Assembly (NCBI GenBank): GCA_035772405.1
Contig: JAYKKM010000418.1
Span: forward strand, 1,626,001-1,690,000
Source of the DNA: Chrysogorgia sp. JL179-B06
Taxonomy: Eukaryota; Cnidaria; Anthozoa; Scleralcyonacea; Chrysogorgiidae
Direction of reading: 5' to 3'
Length of the DNA stretch: 64,000 nt
In this document: positions 31,401-41,428 of the stretch, one piece after another
How positions within the stretch are numbered: the stretch's first letter is position 1
Layout: each line of letters begins with the position of its first letter
Position numbers and translations under genes: made by a program
Notes under the pieces: generated by a model
Databases searched by the model: none
What the model was told of the DNA's origin: nothing
What the model saw: the letters and a program-made list of their open reading frames with translations, nothing else

Positions 31401-33830
31401 ACAAATAAAAAAAATGCAATTTGAAAAGTATCTTTATACCTTAATATCAGAAATACATGCTCCCGCATGGATATAGTCTCCTTTGCAGCCGTCGTGACGA
31501 TCTCGTCCTAAACTCGCCCCCCACTTTAGGACGAGATCGTCACGACGGCTGCATGGATAACCCCAACTATAATTAGGGAACTACTTAAAAAAGGGCCGTT
31601 GTATCAAAGTGCAATAACCTTCATATTGCATATAAGACACAACGGAATCGTGTCAACAGCTTAATTAGAACTGCAAAGAGAACATTTTGCTTACAAACTA
31701 TATATATAGTAATAAACACAATCCAAAGGAAATGTGGAGAAACATCGACATGGTTGTTGGTCATCGTGGTCGCTGCTCGAAAACAACTTCGATATCTTCA
31801 ATTAAAGTGGATAATACTACAATTACAAAAGAAGACGAAATCGCTGAAACGTTAAATGTATATTTTAGCGAAATAGAGAAAAACTGTTTGCTAACCTAAA
31901 CGAAACAGATCGGGCATTTTCAGAATGTCAAACCTGTTGCGAATGAATTTAAATTTTCGGCAATAACAAACCTTTTGTTTCTATGGCTATAAATGAAATG
32001 AAACCGAGTATAAAAGGTTTCTTGCATTGATAAGATCTCCGATTATCTCCGCTATGTTATTCTTCGGATGTCATTGTGCCTTTTTTAACTGAACTTTTTA
32101 ATTTATCATTAACTCAGGGTATTTTTCCTAACGACTGGAAACAAGATATTCAAATCCGGAGACAAAGAAGATTGCAGCAACTATCTACCAATCTCTGTGT
32201 CATCAGTTGTTTCTAAGTTAGTTGAAAAACTAGTTTGTGAGCAATTGAATACATATTTAATTCTAAATAAGGTTTTTACACATTATCAATCAGGATTTTG
32301 TAGAGGCCACTCTATACTACCACGTTTTTATTGAGTACAATTCATATACTTGGCTTGTTAATATTGATCGAGGTTTTATTCAGTAACGGGGTTATGTTTC
32401 TAGACCTCAAAAAAGCATTCGATACCGTTGATTATAACATACTAATAAAAAAATTAGAATTATAATTTATATGGTGAAAGGAATTATGTTGCGATGGTTC
32501 GTTTCTTCTTAAAGCAATCGTAGTCAAGTTTGTAAGGTGCATGGGAAGATCATTATCACCTATGAATTATATAAAAACTGGAGTGCCGCAGGGATCGAAT
32601 CTGGGTCCATTATTATTTTTGATTTACATAAACGAGATGCCTAGTAATTGTTTAAACGATTCTATTCCTGCGTTATTTGCTGATGATACTAATATAACTG
32701 TACTCATGTAACCGGCGCTTCGGGAGAAGATATTGAAAGAAAACTAAACTGATAGAACTAAATTGCTTACATCACTGGCTACTAGCGAATAAATTATCTC
32801 TGAATATCAGCAATACGGAATACATGATCATCGGGTCTCGACAGAGATTATCACGAATTGAAATAGACCCTAATGTTTTAATTGACAATCAAAGTATTAA
32901 TCGTGTGACTAGCACAAAAACTCTGGGTGTTTTTATTGATGAAAAAATAACATGGAGAACCCATGTTGATCATCTATCAAAAAATATCAAAAGGAATAGA
33001 AATCCTACGAAGAGCTAAAGATGTAGTCATATACGGGATAGGGCTAAAAAGACTAAATAAATTATATCAAGCTCTAGTCCTACCTCACTTTGACTACTAT
33101 TACCTTAGTTGTTTGAGATAACTGCTCAGGTGAATTGAGTTGGTAAACCGGGACTGTTATGTTTTGAGAAATAATAAGAAGCTGTCCTTACCCAAACCGA
33201 ATACTAATACTATGTGAAAATAAGTTTTAGTTATCGAGGTGCCATGATCTGGAATTCAGTAAATTATATTTATTTTTATTCTAAAATTCTCTTAACTTGT
33301 ATATAGTTAGTTTTTTTAGTAATAGTTCTATATTTGTATTATTGGTTTTTATTATTTTAACCTATTGAAATGGTTGTTTGGTTGGTTGGTTGGTAAGTAA
33401 ATTAGTTAGTTAGTTAATTAGTTACACGGCCCTTTGGCTTTGAAAAACAGCTTTATAATTTTTAAATATTTTATTATAATATAGCTTATAAGCCTACCAT
33501 GTATAAATAACATTAAATACATGATATATACAAAAACGCCTCTAACAACTGTCTAGCTTTCTTAATCTGTACTATATTATAATTCACGGTACATTTTTAT
33601 TCACAGGTAAAGTGTGGGACGTCACAGTATCCGTGGGAGACCTTATAGATCAAGATCAGGTGGTAGCCAGTGTTGAAGCTATGAAGATGGAATGTCCATG
33701 TAATTCCCCTGTTTCTGGAACTGTCTGCCACATTTTGATCAAAGACCGACAGTTTGTTCAACAAGGAGATTTGATAATGATAATAAATACCTACGACAAA
33801 ACTGGACCTTTCAGACCGAAAAAGAACTAA
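25452..33830 (+). CDS. Urea carboxylase (3' part of gene; exons 25452-28372, 28461-28675, 33607-33830)
   Basis: This biotin enzyme makes allophanate from urea, bicarbonate and ATP. The three exons give 1119 residues to the stop. Biotin carboxylase C-terminal half: YVEKFIPKTRHIEVQVFGDG, then EVNTRLQVEHRVTE near residue 113 (usually EHG/P). Carboxyltransferase, KipA/AHS2-like part: CFEVITPGLLTTVQNWPGRQ from ~281, then NWQIGVLPGPH at ~521. An Asn-rich insertion of ~75 residues (~440-520) splits this part. KipI/AHS1-like part from ~690, with GLGGSYMCIYPMNSPGGYQL. Biotin carrier at the C-terminus. Introns are GT-AG in phases 2 and 1, so the gene is nuclear, not bacterial contamination. About 190 N-terminal residues, including the Gly-rich ATP loop, are not in the window. 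No allophanate hydrolase domain is visible. An upstream fused one, as in the yeast enzyme, cannot be excluded. Confidence 0.93.
28461..28675 (+). CDS. Urea carboxylase exon: linker before biotin carrier domain
   Basis: The acceptor is TTGGTTTCAG at 28460 and the donor GTAAAG at 28676. The exon codes for a charged, probably helical linker (IESYRQAQMDAANVMLKEEQ) and GSVELFSPVTG, the first strand of the biotinyl domain. It completes Arg codon AG+G from the previous exon. The preceding intron is only 88 bp (28373-28460). Confidence 0.88.
28676..29145. other. Start of 4.9-kb intron, no gene
   Basis: Unique-looking A+T-rich intron. A GC-richer patch at 28850-28915 (GTGCCGGTCCGTTATTTCCC) contains an imperfect inverted GGACCGG/CCGGTCC pair. 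No open frame is supported. Confidence 0.4.
29146..29828. mobile_element. Nested foldback element in the urea carboxylase intron
   Basis: Outer arms of ~70 bp (29146-29216 and 29758-29828) share CTCGCACTCGATTCGGGTCA. A second inverted pair lies inside (about 29598-29640 and 29721-29763), sharing GTGTTTAATTAATAACTTCT. The 5S-SINE at 29229-29595 sits just inside the left outer arm. The stem holds several copies of ACTCGATTCGGGTCATTT, so the element grew by repeated inverted duplication. Confidence 0.75.
29229..29595 (-). mobile_element. SINE with well-preserved 5S-rRNA-derived head
   Basis: The reverse complement of 29495-29560 reads GTTAGTACTTGGATGGGTGA followed by CC, the 5S C-box region. 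It is preceded by GCTAAGTCAAGC and GGTCGG in A-box/IE position and followed by TGGGAGTAACC. A ~260-bp body follows, with GAGGGTTTTCCTCCGGGG and GGTGGCAGCCTGCGGCGCC, shared with the copy at 21780-22195. This copy stops before the AGCGCT tail. Internal 5S boxes imply Pol III transcription at origin. Confidence 0.8.
29793..29935. repeat. 63-bp tandem duplication next to the foldback
   Basis: AGGTTTCATAGCTAAAGCAC and the following CCGTTGGAATCAATACCATG segment occur twice in tandem (from 29802 and 29865), with few differences, then start a third time. The first unit includes the end of the foldback arm. Confidence 0.8.
29936..30560. other. Intron sequence without recognised feature
   Basis: No coding or repeat signal that I can support, apart from ordinary A+T-rich intron sequence. 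Confidence 0.4.
30561..33340 (+). pseudogene. Heavily decayed LINE (endonuclease to RT) inside the intron
   Basis: Fragments appear in LINE order. LKGFKLVHLNIASLPKHLDE near 30840 is an APE endonuclease start. GDLNS-like sequence lies near 31260, and KEMWRNIDMVVG pre-RT linker at 31720. The RT follows: MFLDLKKAFDTVD near 32395 (motif A), GVPQGSNLGPLLFLIYINEM near 32580 (motif B) and LFADDTNIT near 32675 (motif C). Then come MIIGSRQRL and TLGVFIDEKITW near 32820-32960. Many stops and frameshifts break it. The sense is the same as the host gene. The RT type is common in cnidarian and sponge genomes; clade not tested. Confidence 0.78.
31485..31552. repeat. Perfect GC-rich hairpin, 28-bp arms
   Basis: GCAGCCGTCGTGACGATCTC... 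(31485-31512) and its exact complement (31525-31552) flank CTCGCCCCCCAC. It sits inside the decayed A+T-rich LINE. CATGGATA occurs just before and just after it, so it is a short foldback insertion. Confidence 0.85.
33341..33606. other. Intron end before the last urea carboxylase exon
   Basis: A+T-rich intron with short GGTTGGTTGG and TTAGTTAG runs near 33375-33420. It ends at the acceptor TTCACAG. Confidence 0.5.
33607..33830 (+). CDS. Urea carboxylase last exon: biotin carboxyl carrier domain
   Basis: The acceptor is TTTTTATTCACAG at 33606. The exon reads KVWDVTVSVGDLI and VVASVEAMKMECPCNSPVSG. EAMKM is the biotinylation motif and its Lys codon is 33684-33686. The stop TAA is at 33828-33830. 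The domain length is normal. The exon start GTAAAGTG copies the donor of the previous exon (GTAAAGTA), so the exact junction rests on frame. Confidence 0.92.
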
Positions 33831-34111
33831 TAGTCAATTTTATAGTCAATTTTCACTTGTAACAGCTCTAACACTGCTCCTTGACGTCAGCCATCAAGAT
33901 GCGTGGAAATCCTGTGAGTGGTGGCGTTGTATGGAGAATGACTTTGACATTGCTCTGCGAGACGTCATTTTTAGAACCAATTTAAATATAACCCCAATAC
34001 AGCTTTTAGATTATTGTGCAATTTTCACTGTAAAATAGACATCCAAAGTTGTATGTCAGGCCAAAGAAATTGCGATTAGAAATTAGTGCCTCTGTGAAAT
34101 TGCTTGAACAA
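33831..34111 (+). other. Probable urea carboxylase 3' UTR and downstream flank
   Basis: Non-coding sequence after the stop. TAGTCAATTTTA is duplicated right behind the stop codon. The first clear AATAAA lies inside the MITE that follows (about 34228), so the polyadenylation site is not certain. Confidence 0.4.
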
Positions 34112-34280
34112 GGCTAAGAGGGATGACTCAAGGACCTTCCCATTACGAAGAACTAGTCTGATCCTAACACTACTTAACCTTGACCATCACCCTAACCTTA
34201 AACTTAACCGTAGCTAACCCCAACCAAAAATAAAGACCAGACAAAACCAGAAAGATCCTTTTGAGTCATCCTTTTTAGCC
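34112..34280. mobile_element. MITE with GATGACTCAA ends
   Basis: The ends GGCTAAGAGGGATGACTCAA and the complement of TTGAGTCATCCTTTTTAGCC are inverted copies with few mismatches. The interior has CCTAAC-type words and AATAAAGACCAGACAAAA. The interior recurs at 51313-51380 beside the Gypsy element. Confidence 0.65.
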
Positions 34281-35866
34281 ATTTCCAAGTTTCTTAAAGT
34301 GCATTTATGTAAACAAGTATCGTAAAGCAAATATAAACAGGCAAATAATAGCGCAACTTTCAATGTCTAATCTTGCATATAGTGATCTATATATATATAT
34401 ATAGTGTTTACAGAAAACACACTATCAAATAACTCTCACGGGAAACGTCCGTCCCTTAAGTGGAAAATCCAAAATAGGGCTGTTTGGTAATGTTTGAAGA
34501 GATACAGTATATCGCCGAAACAAATTGACCAAATTAAAAATAGTAAAATAAGTTATCACTTTAACTTTCTTAATGTAGTCACTCACGTAGCATCATTTCT
34601 GAATGATTTATATTTTCATAAAGCCTCATTTCAGCACGGCTAGGAATATCAAATGCAGGGCATTATTTCCGCGTACATGTAACTGCATGACATGAGGAAG
34701 ACATCATCATGATATTAAGATGGAAATCTTGGATCCTTCACGATTTCCAAGATAATATATTCAATAAGATTATCTGCTAAAATTCGATCATGTGACACTG
34801 ATTGGTTTTTCATGACATTTCAAAGGGAAGGTCAAAGAGAAAACCTGAAGTAAACTGAAAAATGTTTGCGTGGCAGAAGAGTTTCTCAGTAAATGTTGAC
34901 AGAGAAAGCTGAAATTTTCATGAAATCACTACTAGTACACCTCGAGTCCTTTACATATAACACCTCAAGTATATAGAGACATGTACTAACATATACATGT
35001 ATCTCAACCTAAGGTATCTCTGCTGGAAAGAATGTGGGATATCTTGGGCCGAGGGCAGGAATATGTTCCGAAAGCTCATTTATTATATGGATAGTTTAGT
35101 TTAGTAGATTTATCACTCTTTTAGGTGAACGGAATACCCCAACAGGCTATAGAAGCCCAATTGATGGGGATTCCGAGGGCCTACGATTTAAGGGCGTTAT
35201 CCGAGAAGCCGCGAAAGTCTAACCATTTGCTGGTATTGTTGCAAAGGCAGCACTTTTTCTTGGTGGTCCGACCAGACATGTGCCAGCTGATATAGATGTA
35301 ATATAGAGGATATTACATGACCGTGCGGAGATACGAATTTATCTTCTATAGTGTTGGTAATATCTCTCACGAATGAGCGAAGTGAACGAGTGAGAAATAT
35401 TATTACCGCCATGTTTAGCCTGCGAATGCAGCCGTCCCTGTAATGTTCTGTTTATTATATTGAAATCGATGAAATATTCATACTTCACATGTCTCATAAC
35501 TTCACAAATATCTCAGACAAAAACAACATTTTGAAATATTGTTTCAAATTTCAATCCTATTGGGATAGCCGACTATACCGGTATATATAATGCTACACAA
35601 AGGTATCTCAATTATAGTTTGGATATTTCAGACAAAATAATATCTTGAAATTAATCTTATGTTTTATAACGATAGCGTACCTCCTATAAATATACTATAA
35701 TGTTCTGTTTGGCCACAGTTATACGTTTCCTCTCTGATTCACTCTATAGACTTCTATAGTGAATTATGTAAAATCCAAGTGTTAAACCAGCGACTAACAA
35801 GATAAATATTATGACGCAAGGACCGTTTTACATATTACAAGATTAACAAGTAAACCTCAACTCCTC
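34281..35866. other. Non-coding region
   Basis: No gene is supported. A short (TA)n lies at 34390-34404. Around 35340-35400 the stretch CACGAATGAGCGAAGTGAAC looks like a repeat-derived hairpin-prone segment. A minus-strand frame at 35197-35412 has no family resemblance. Confidence 0.4.
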
Positions 35867-35993
35867 CTCTGTGGCTTCTTTTTCCCGAGTCAAATAGCTT
35901 CCCAATACTTCCCTGCAATCCCAGCCAAAAAATTGCTCGCAGTCTTGGAAGCGATTTGACTCGGGGAAAAAGAAGCCACAGAGTTGCCTGCGA
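35867..35993. mobile_element. MITE family 'CTCTGTGGCTTC', copy 1
   Basis: CTCTGTGGCTTCTTTTTCCC and the complement of GGGAAAAAGAAGCCACAGAG form ~29-bp inverted ends around CAATCCCAGCCAAAA. A second copy lies at 37503-37634. Confidence 0.75.
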
Positions 35994-36508
35994 GGCAACT
36001 CAACACCTATATCTTATAGCCACGATCTATTTAGACTGTTTTCAGATATATTTAACGCGCGCGCTTCCTATAACTAGTCTATATAATGCACTATACTGCA
36101 GACATGTAGGAAATGATTAATTTTCCTTCCGAATCATTACTGACATTTTTGTTGAAGACTATATATTGTAAGCTTCCTTTTATTATTCGCTGTCTGAAAT
36201 GTCCATTTATTTGAAAATCTTATTGATACTTTATATTAAATAAGTTACATGGACAGTTCGTCGATAACGTACCCTGCAACCATGGGAAGAGCGCGGAGAG
36301 TCTACTTTCCCAAACTAATATAACTACCATGACCAAATTTTAATCTCCACCTTGGCAATAATACAAAAAGGTACAAAGACATATTTATAAAATAATTTAT
36401 TATATAAAAGTAGTGTATTGCGTAGTGTGAAATACGACTAAAAAGCATCTTATCACAGAACATAACTTCAAGATATTTTGAGTACGAGCTGTTTATATTA
36501 GAGAGCTG
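35994..36508. other. Non-coding spacer
   Basis: A short hairpin GTTGCCTGCGAGGCAAC lies at 35983-35999. Otherwise nothing is recognisable. Confidence 0.4.
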
Positions 36509-37045
36509 TCATTAATTCCACCGGGAGGGGGCCAGAAGGAAGACTGAAAATTCTTGTTAAAGTTTCGTGACCCAACAAAATTTCCCTGGATGCTTTCATG
36601 ACCCAAACATTTTGTTTTAGTTCCGTGGCCCATGAGCAAATCTTAAATTTTCATTCATACCGACAACACAGGAGTGCTGGGAACTGAGGGTATATAGTTT
36701 GCCATATTGAGCAAGGAAAACAATCAACTTTGTTTTCAGCCGGGTTTTCGCATTCCTGAACTATATTATATACATGTACATAACTTCTGCGGCAAGGGGT
36801 TCTCAAAACAACTTTTCTTTGGGTGTGATATGGATATTTCTTGGACTTACATAGCGTATATCAATTCCTATGTTATAAATATTTTGTTTCAGCCTTCGAT
36901 TACTTTTGATACTATTTGATTTTTTTAAAAGGTTTCATGGCGCATCAAAGGTTTTCCAAATGTTTTTGTAGCCCCACCAACTTTTGATTTATAGTTTCAT
37001 GACCCAGCACTTTCCTTCTGCCGCCCTCCCTGGTGGAATTAATGA
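36509..37045. mobile_element. MITE family 'TCATTAATTCCACC', copy 1, 537 bp
   Basis: The ends TCATTAATTCCACCGGGAGG and CCTGGTGGAATTAATGA are inverted repeats that continue with CAGAAGGAA/TTCCTTCTG. An internal inverted pair (TTTCRTGRCCCA-type words) is repeated near both ends. A second copy in opposite orientation lies at 38954-39712. No coding capacity. Confidence 0.78.
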
Positions 37046-37206
37046 TAGCTCCGTTGGCCTTGGAATAAAAAAATTAAAAAAACATTTTTACTAATATATA
37101 CACATAACCGATATATATATAACTTCGCCAATAATTACAAAGACTGAACAATTATTAACAACAATATTATAATGTCAGTGTGTCCCATGGCATGCAGGGA
37201 CACCAC

Positions 37207-37265
37207 AACAGTAAAAAAAACAATTACTGTGGGCCCGTAAAAAAACAATTACTGTGGGCCCGTAC
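37207..37265. repeat. 27-bp tandem duplication
   Basis: GTAAAAAAACAATTACTGTG followed by GGCCC is repeated twice in tandem. Confidence 0.8.
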
Positions 37266-37502
37266 AGACAGAGGACCAATAGTTACTGTATCACCAGAAT
37301 TTCACGGATTTTTAGTTTTGCAGTAAGGAAAGTGTGGGGATGACAAACAATTCTGTACATGATATTAAGGCATCGTCGAAATAAAAAATAAAACCGCAAC
37401 TGTTGTTGTGATCAGTTAGGGTTTTACAACAGATGTTCTAGAAAACCTTAATTATTGTTATTCTGATAGCATCAATTATAATAGCCTCATATCCGCAGGC
37501 TA

Positions 37503-37634
37503 CTCTGTGGCTCAAATTATACATTCTTCGTCAATCAATCCCTTCACAATCCCTATACTTCCCTTCAATCCCAGCCAAAACATTGCTCGAACATCCTTGG
37601 AAGCGATTTGACTCGGAAAAAAGAAGCCACAGAG
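37503..37634. mobile_element. MITE family 'CTCTGTGGCTTC', copy 2 (left arm degraded)
   Basis: The core AATCCCAGCCAAAACATTGC and right arm GATTTGACTCGG...GAAGCCACAGAG match copy 1 at 35867-35993. The left arm keeps only CTCTGTGGCT. Confidence 0.72.
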
Positions 37635-38953
37635 TTGCCTGCATCGATGGAGGCTAAGATCAATAAAAACCAAAACACAGCAAATTGCACCAAATGACTA
37701 CAAATTCCATACCAATTATTAACACGCACGAAAGACAAAATGAAATAAAAACATATTTATTGACATTTCCATAGTATAAATTAGTATTTATAGCATATAT
37801 AGGCATCAGTTTCTATATTTAAGTTATACGCTTTCCGGTTGGATCGTCTATCGCTGATATATTGAAATTTGCTGGGTTATTTGTGCGGCTGGTATAGGCA
37901 TGCCACGGTTTATAATGCTGTTTATTAGCTCAAACAACAACGTCAATTATATTTCTGAGGTGAAAATGAGTAAAGGGAACGCTAAAGCTATTTAGTTTAT
38001 TTAAGGTGCATTGGAAATCACGCTGGGAATGAAAAACCCACAAACTTTTAACAACATAATTGCAATTAACAAGTCAAGAGAGCTAAATTTAGTATTCAAG
38101 TAACATCTTAACCCATGGAGTCTTGGAGACAGTTATACTTAAAGTACGTGTTAGTGATTTAATTAAAGCTTAATTAATACCGAGCATTTTCCTCTCTTGA
38201 TTTAAGAGGCTGAGCATATATTTTAAACTCGCCTTCTTATTGGGAACACGTACACATAGCCTGTTGGTTAATTATTCAACATTCATTTGTTCAAATTGCA
38301 CCACAATGCACACGCTCGTGCATACGCGTTTAGTTAATTATGCAAGATAAAACCGTGCATATTGTGGGCACAAGGCCTCGAGATATGGTGTCGTTTATAT
38401 AATATAAAAATCAGATCACCTTTGGAATCAACCCAAAATTAAATTTCATTGCCGTCCTTTTTTCACTTTGACTTGTAATCAAATTAAATTAAAGCAGAAA
38501 AACACCTTAACTGTGAATGGAAGTAGCGGTTAAAATTCAATAAACAATTAATAGCCTATTATTGAACAGAATTGATTAACAAATATAGAATTGGAGTCTT
38601 TAAATTTATCATCAACCATAACATTGGTCAAGGACATATTTTTCTCTTTTATTTATGGCTATTTGAGTTGATTATGAGAATAATCTTTAATGAGGATACC
38701 AACATCACCCGAGGGTGATTTACAGAAGGGTCCTACCATAAGACTAACATAGATAAATTCATTAACAGATCTTTAAACTATATTCAAAATTGTGTTCTTA
38801 TTATTATGACACTTATACAAGAAAATAGCACGATTTTCCGCCCTTCTTTGGTCTAATTTCGTCCATGAGAGTTATGTAAGAGCCTCAGTTGCACAGGCAA
38901 ACATGTATTTCACTCTCCTATTCACGATTTCGGCAGTACACCAGGCTTTAGGG
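37635..38953. other. Non-coding region without recognised feature
   Basis: A+T-rich sequence with no long frame and no repeat with clear ends. Confidence 0.45.
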
Positions 38954-39712
38954 TTCCACCATGAAACTATAAATCAAAAGTTGGTGGGGCTACGAAAACA
39001 TTTGGAAAATCTTTGATGTGCCATGAAACCTTTTTGATTAGTATCAAAAGTAATCGGAGAAAACAAATATTTATAATATAGGAATTGATATACGCTATGT
39101 ATGTATTGTTTTGAGAACCCCTTGCCCTCAGAAATTATGTACATGTATATATAGTTTGGATTTCAGTGGTTCGAGACTAAGAGTTCAGGAATGCGAAAAC
39201 CTGGCTAAAAACAAAGTTAATTGTTTTCCTGACCTTACTCTATATGGAAGACTACCCTCAGTTCCCAGCACACCTGCATCATAGTTAGTAGAAGGGATGG
39301 TTTGGAAGGTCCGCAAAAGTCATTGTTCTATGTTGATGTTCACTTTCACGGTCACTGAACGTATTGTATTTTCTGTATAATGAAGTAGTCATCCAATAAC
39401 AACATTCGGATTTAATTAATTAGTTAGCCCTTCATTGTCACGTGTCTATAGAATTTCCTTTAACCAATAACAAACACCTTCTCCAATACAATAACATGAC
39501 CATTGCGTCATCTTGAAAGACAATGGAGCTTCCAAACCATCCCCTCTATAGTAACTATGGCACGAATGAAAATTTAAGATGTCCTGGGCCACGAAACTAA
39601 AACAAACGTTGGGTCATGAAACTAGTGCATCCAGGGAAATTTTGTTGGGTCACGAAACGTTAACTTGAATTTCCAGTTTTCCTTCTGCCCCCCTCCCGGG
39701 TGGAATTAATGA
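38954..39712. mobile_element. MITE family 'TCATTAATTCCACC', copy 2, inverted, with nested MITE
   Basis: The reverse complement of copy 1 (36509-37045) is recognisable from ATGAAACTATAAATCAAAAG to GGGTGGAATTAATGA. Its terminal repeat on the left side is mostly lost. A separate insertion (39294-39543) interrupts it. Confidence 0.75.
39294..39543. mobile_element. Nested MITE, GGGATGGTTTGGAAG ends
   Basis: 15-bp perfect inverted ends GGGATGGTTTGGAAG / CTTCCAAACCATCCC bound 250 bp absent from copy 1 of the host MITE. No clear target duplication. Confidence 0.75.
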
Positions 39713-39944
39713 CTTTATTGATAAAATATCGTGTACATCCTCCACAACATTGTAAAATGCTCCTCAAGTACAATCCCCCAATCCATCCATTTTTTAACAA
39801 ATTTTAACATACTTATTAAAATTGTACTATGCAATAGTGTACATAAGTGCATTTAGTAGCTAAAGCATTGAATTCTATGTAATTTAGCATCCATATTCAA
39901 TGCTGTATATATACAGTAGGATCTCAGTCAAGATGTACTGGTAT
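39713..39944. other. Non-coding spacer
   Basis: Nothing recognised. Confidence 0.4.
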
Positions 39945-40203
39945 CCAGAGCCGGATTAAGGCGGGGATGGATGGGACGGCAGCTCCAGGCCCTGAAATAG
40001 GCCCTTTTCTCACCAGACTTAAAAAATAAGGTTTTAGCGAGTAAGCATAGTACTTTCATAAACGTCTTGTATGGATTGCAATTTTCTGTGAAACATAAAG
40101 ACAGCTTTATATATATTATATATATTATAACTATTGAAAACGTTTTATTTAGGCCCTATGTCTCCGCCAGCTCCAGGCCCAACGTACCCTTAATCCAGCT
40201 CTG
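39945..40203. mobile_element. hAT-like MITE, CAGAGCCGGATTAAGG ends
   Basis: The ends CAGAGCCGGATTAAGG and the complement of CCTTAATCCAGCTCTG differ at one base. CTGGTATC stands directly before it, and CTGGTACC stands three bases after it. This is a worn 8-bp duplication as expected for hAT. CAGCTCCAGGCCC occurs near both ends. Confidence 0.72.
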
Positions 40204-40686
40204 CTGCTGGTACCTATGAATTAAAATTGTGGAGCATAACTAATTGCAAGAGCCTCAAAGAAGTACACCAGGGGCCAGTTGTTCACTGAAGGCGAGTTGA
40301 TAAAGATGCAGACAAAGATGTTTGGAAATTTTTGTTCAGATCTCATACAAATTATGAAATGTTTTACTTCAGGAAGTTTTAACTTAAGTTGTCAAATAGA
40401 ACATACCAAAATAAACGGCTGATTAAATTTTAATCCAGGATAAGCGCTACTCGCCTTTTGAACATGCAATCCGCCCCAAAAGTCAGATTAGCAACCTATA
40501 TGTCAATGTCGGAGAATATGTGGATTGAAGCAGCACGGAAGAGAGAATACGATAGTAAATATTTCTAAGTGAAACGCGAAGCAGAACAGACGTTCGGAAT
40601 GTGGAATGCAAGTAACCTTTAATGAAATGAAAAAATAGACTTTTCAAGAATAATGAAAGAATTAGTGTATTTCAAATGCATATAAT
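40204..40686. other. Non-coding spacer
   Basis: Nothing recognised. Confidence 0.4.
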
Positions 40687-41428
40687 CAGGGGCCGCAGAG
40701 CACTTTTTAGAGTGGGGGGTGGGATTTCAATTGGCGATTTGGCATAAAAATATGTTGAATTTCGTACTATTTCAATTTTATTTTACAACCCAATTTAAGA
40801 AAATTAATATCATGAAAATATCCAATTAATTATAAGTAATACAATGGTTTTTAAGAATATAGTGATTAAATCTCCCGCAAACCGAGGAATGTTTGTGAAA
40901 GTCCCGAGGGAAAGCATGAGGGCGAAGCCCGAAGGCGTCCCGAGGGACTTTCACAAACATTCCGCGGTTTGCGGGAGATTTGATCACTATATTCTTAAAA
41001 ACCATTGTATTAGTTTGTAATACCATGATGACCGAGGTGAAACTAGTGTTTTCATTGTACAAAACTAATTGATAGTAGGAGTATTGTGTAATACAATGCA
41101 TGATCAGTGATGTATTCAACAATTTTCCATTGTAGGAAATTTGTTTGGGAATAAGCAATTCTGACGCGTGTGCATGCATGTAAAACGTATTAAGAAAACT
41201 CTTTGTCGTGTCTTTGAATTTTGGCTCATGAATTTTAATCAGGGAGAAATTAGAAATCTGCCTGGCTTTGCCGGGAGATTTAGAGATCTCCCCGCTAAAG
41301 CCGGGAATATCGTGATTAAACCACCCGGCGAGAACAAAAGAACCCGAGGTCATCATGGTATTATTAATATCAAATTAATATCAAATTAATATCATGAGGG
41401 GCAATTGCCCCCTTGCCCCCGGCCCCTG
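40687..41428. mobile_element. CAGGGGCCG-ended MITE with internal palindrome
   Basis: Left CAGGGGCCGCAGAGCAC and right GCCCCCGGCCCCTG are inverted ends. ATAAT flanks both sides. The left subterminal sequence (TTGAATTTCGTACTATTTCA) recurs inverted at 43890-43925. A 73-bp-arm palindrome (40838-41011) and a partial third copy of its arm (41235-41330) fill the inside. The open frames here on both strands come from the palindrome. Confidence 0.68.
40838..41011. repeat. Palindrome with ~73-bp arms
   Basis: AATACAATGGTTTTTAAGAA at the left and its complement at the right enclose CCCGCAAACCG / CGGTTTGCGGG and a GAAGCCCGAAGGCG loop. Only a few mismatches. Confidence 0.88.

Noticed and set aside
40826..41389. 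Opposed open frames of 176 and 73 codons
   Set aside because: They overlap a long palindrome inside a MITE, so the frames mirror each other.
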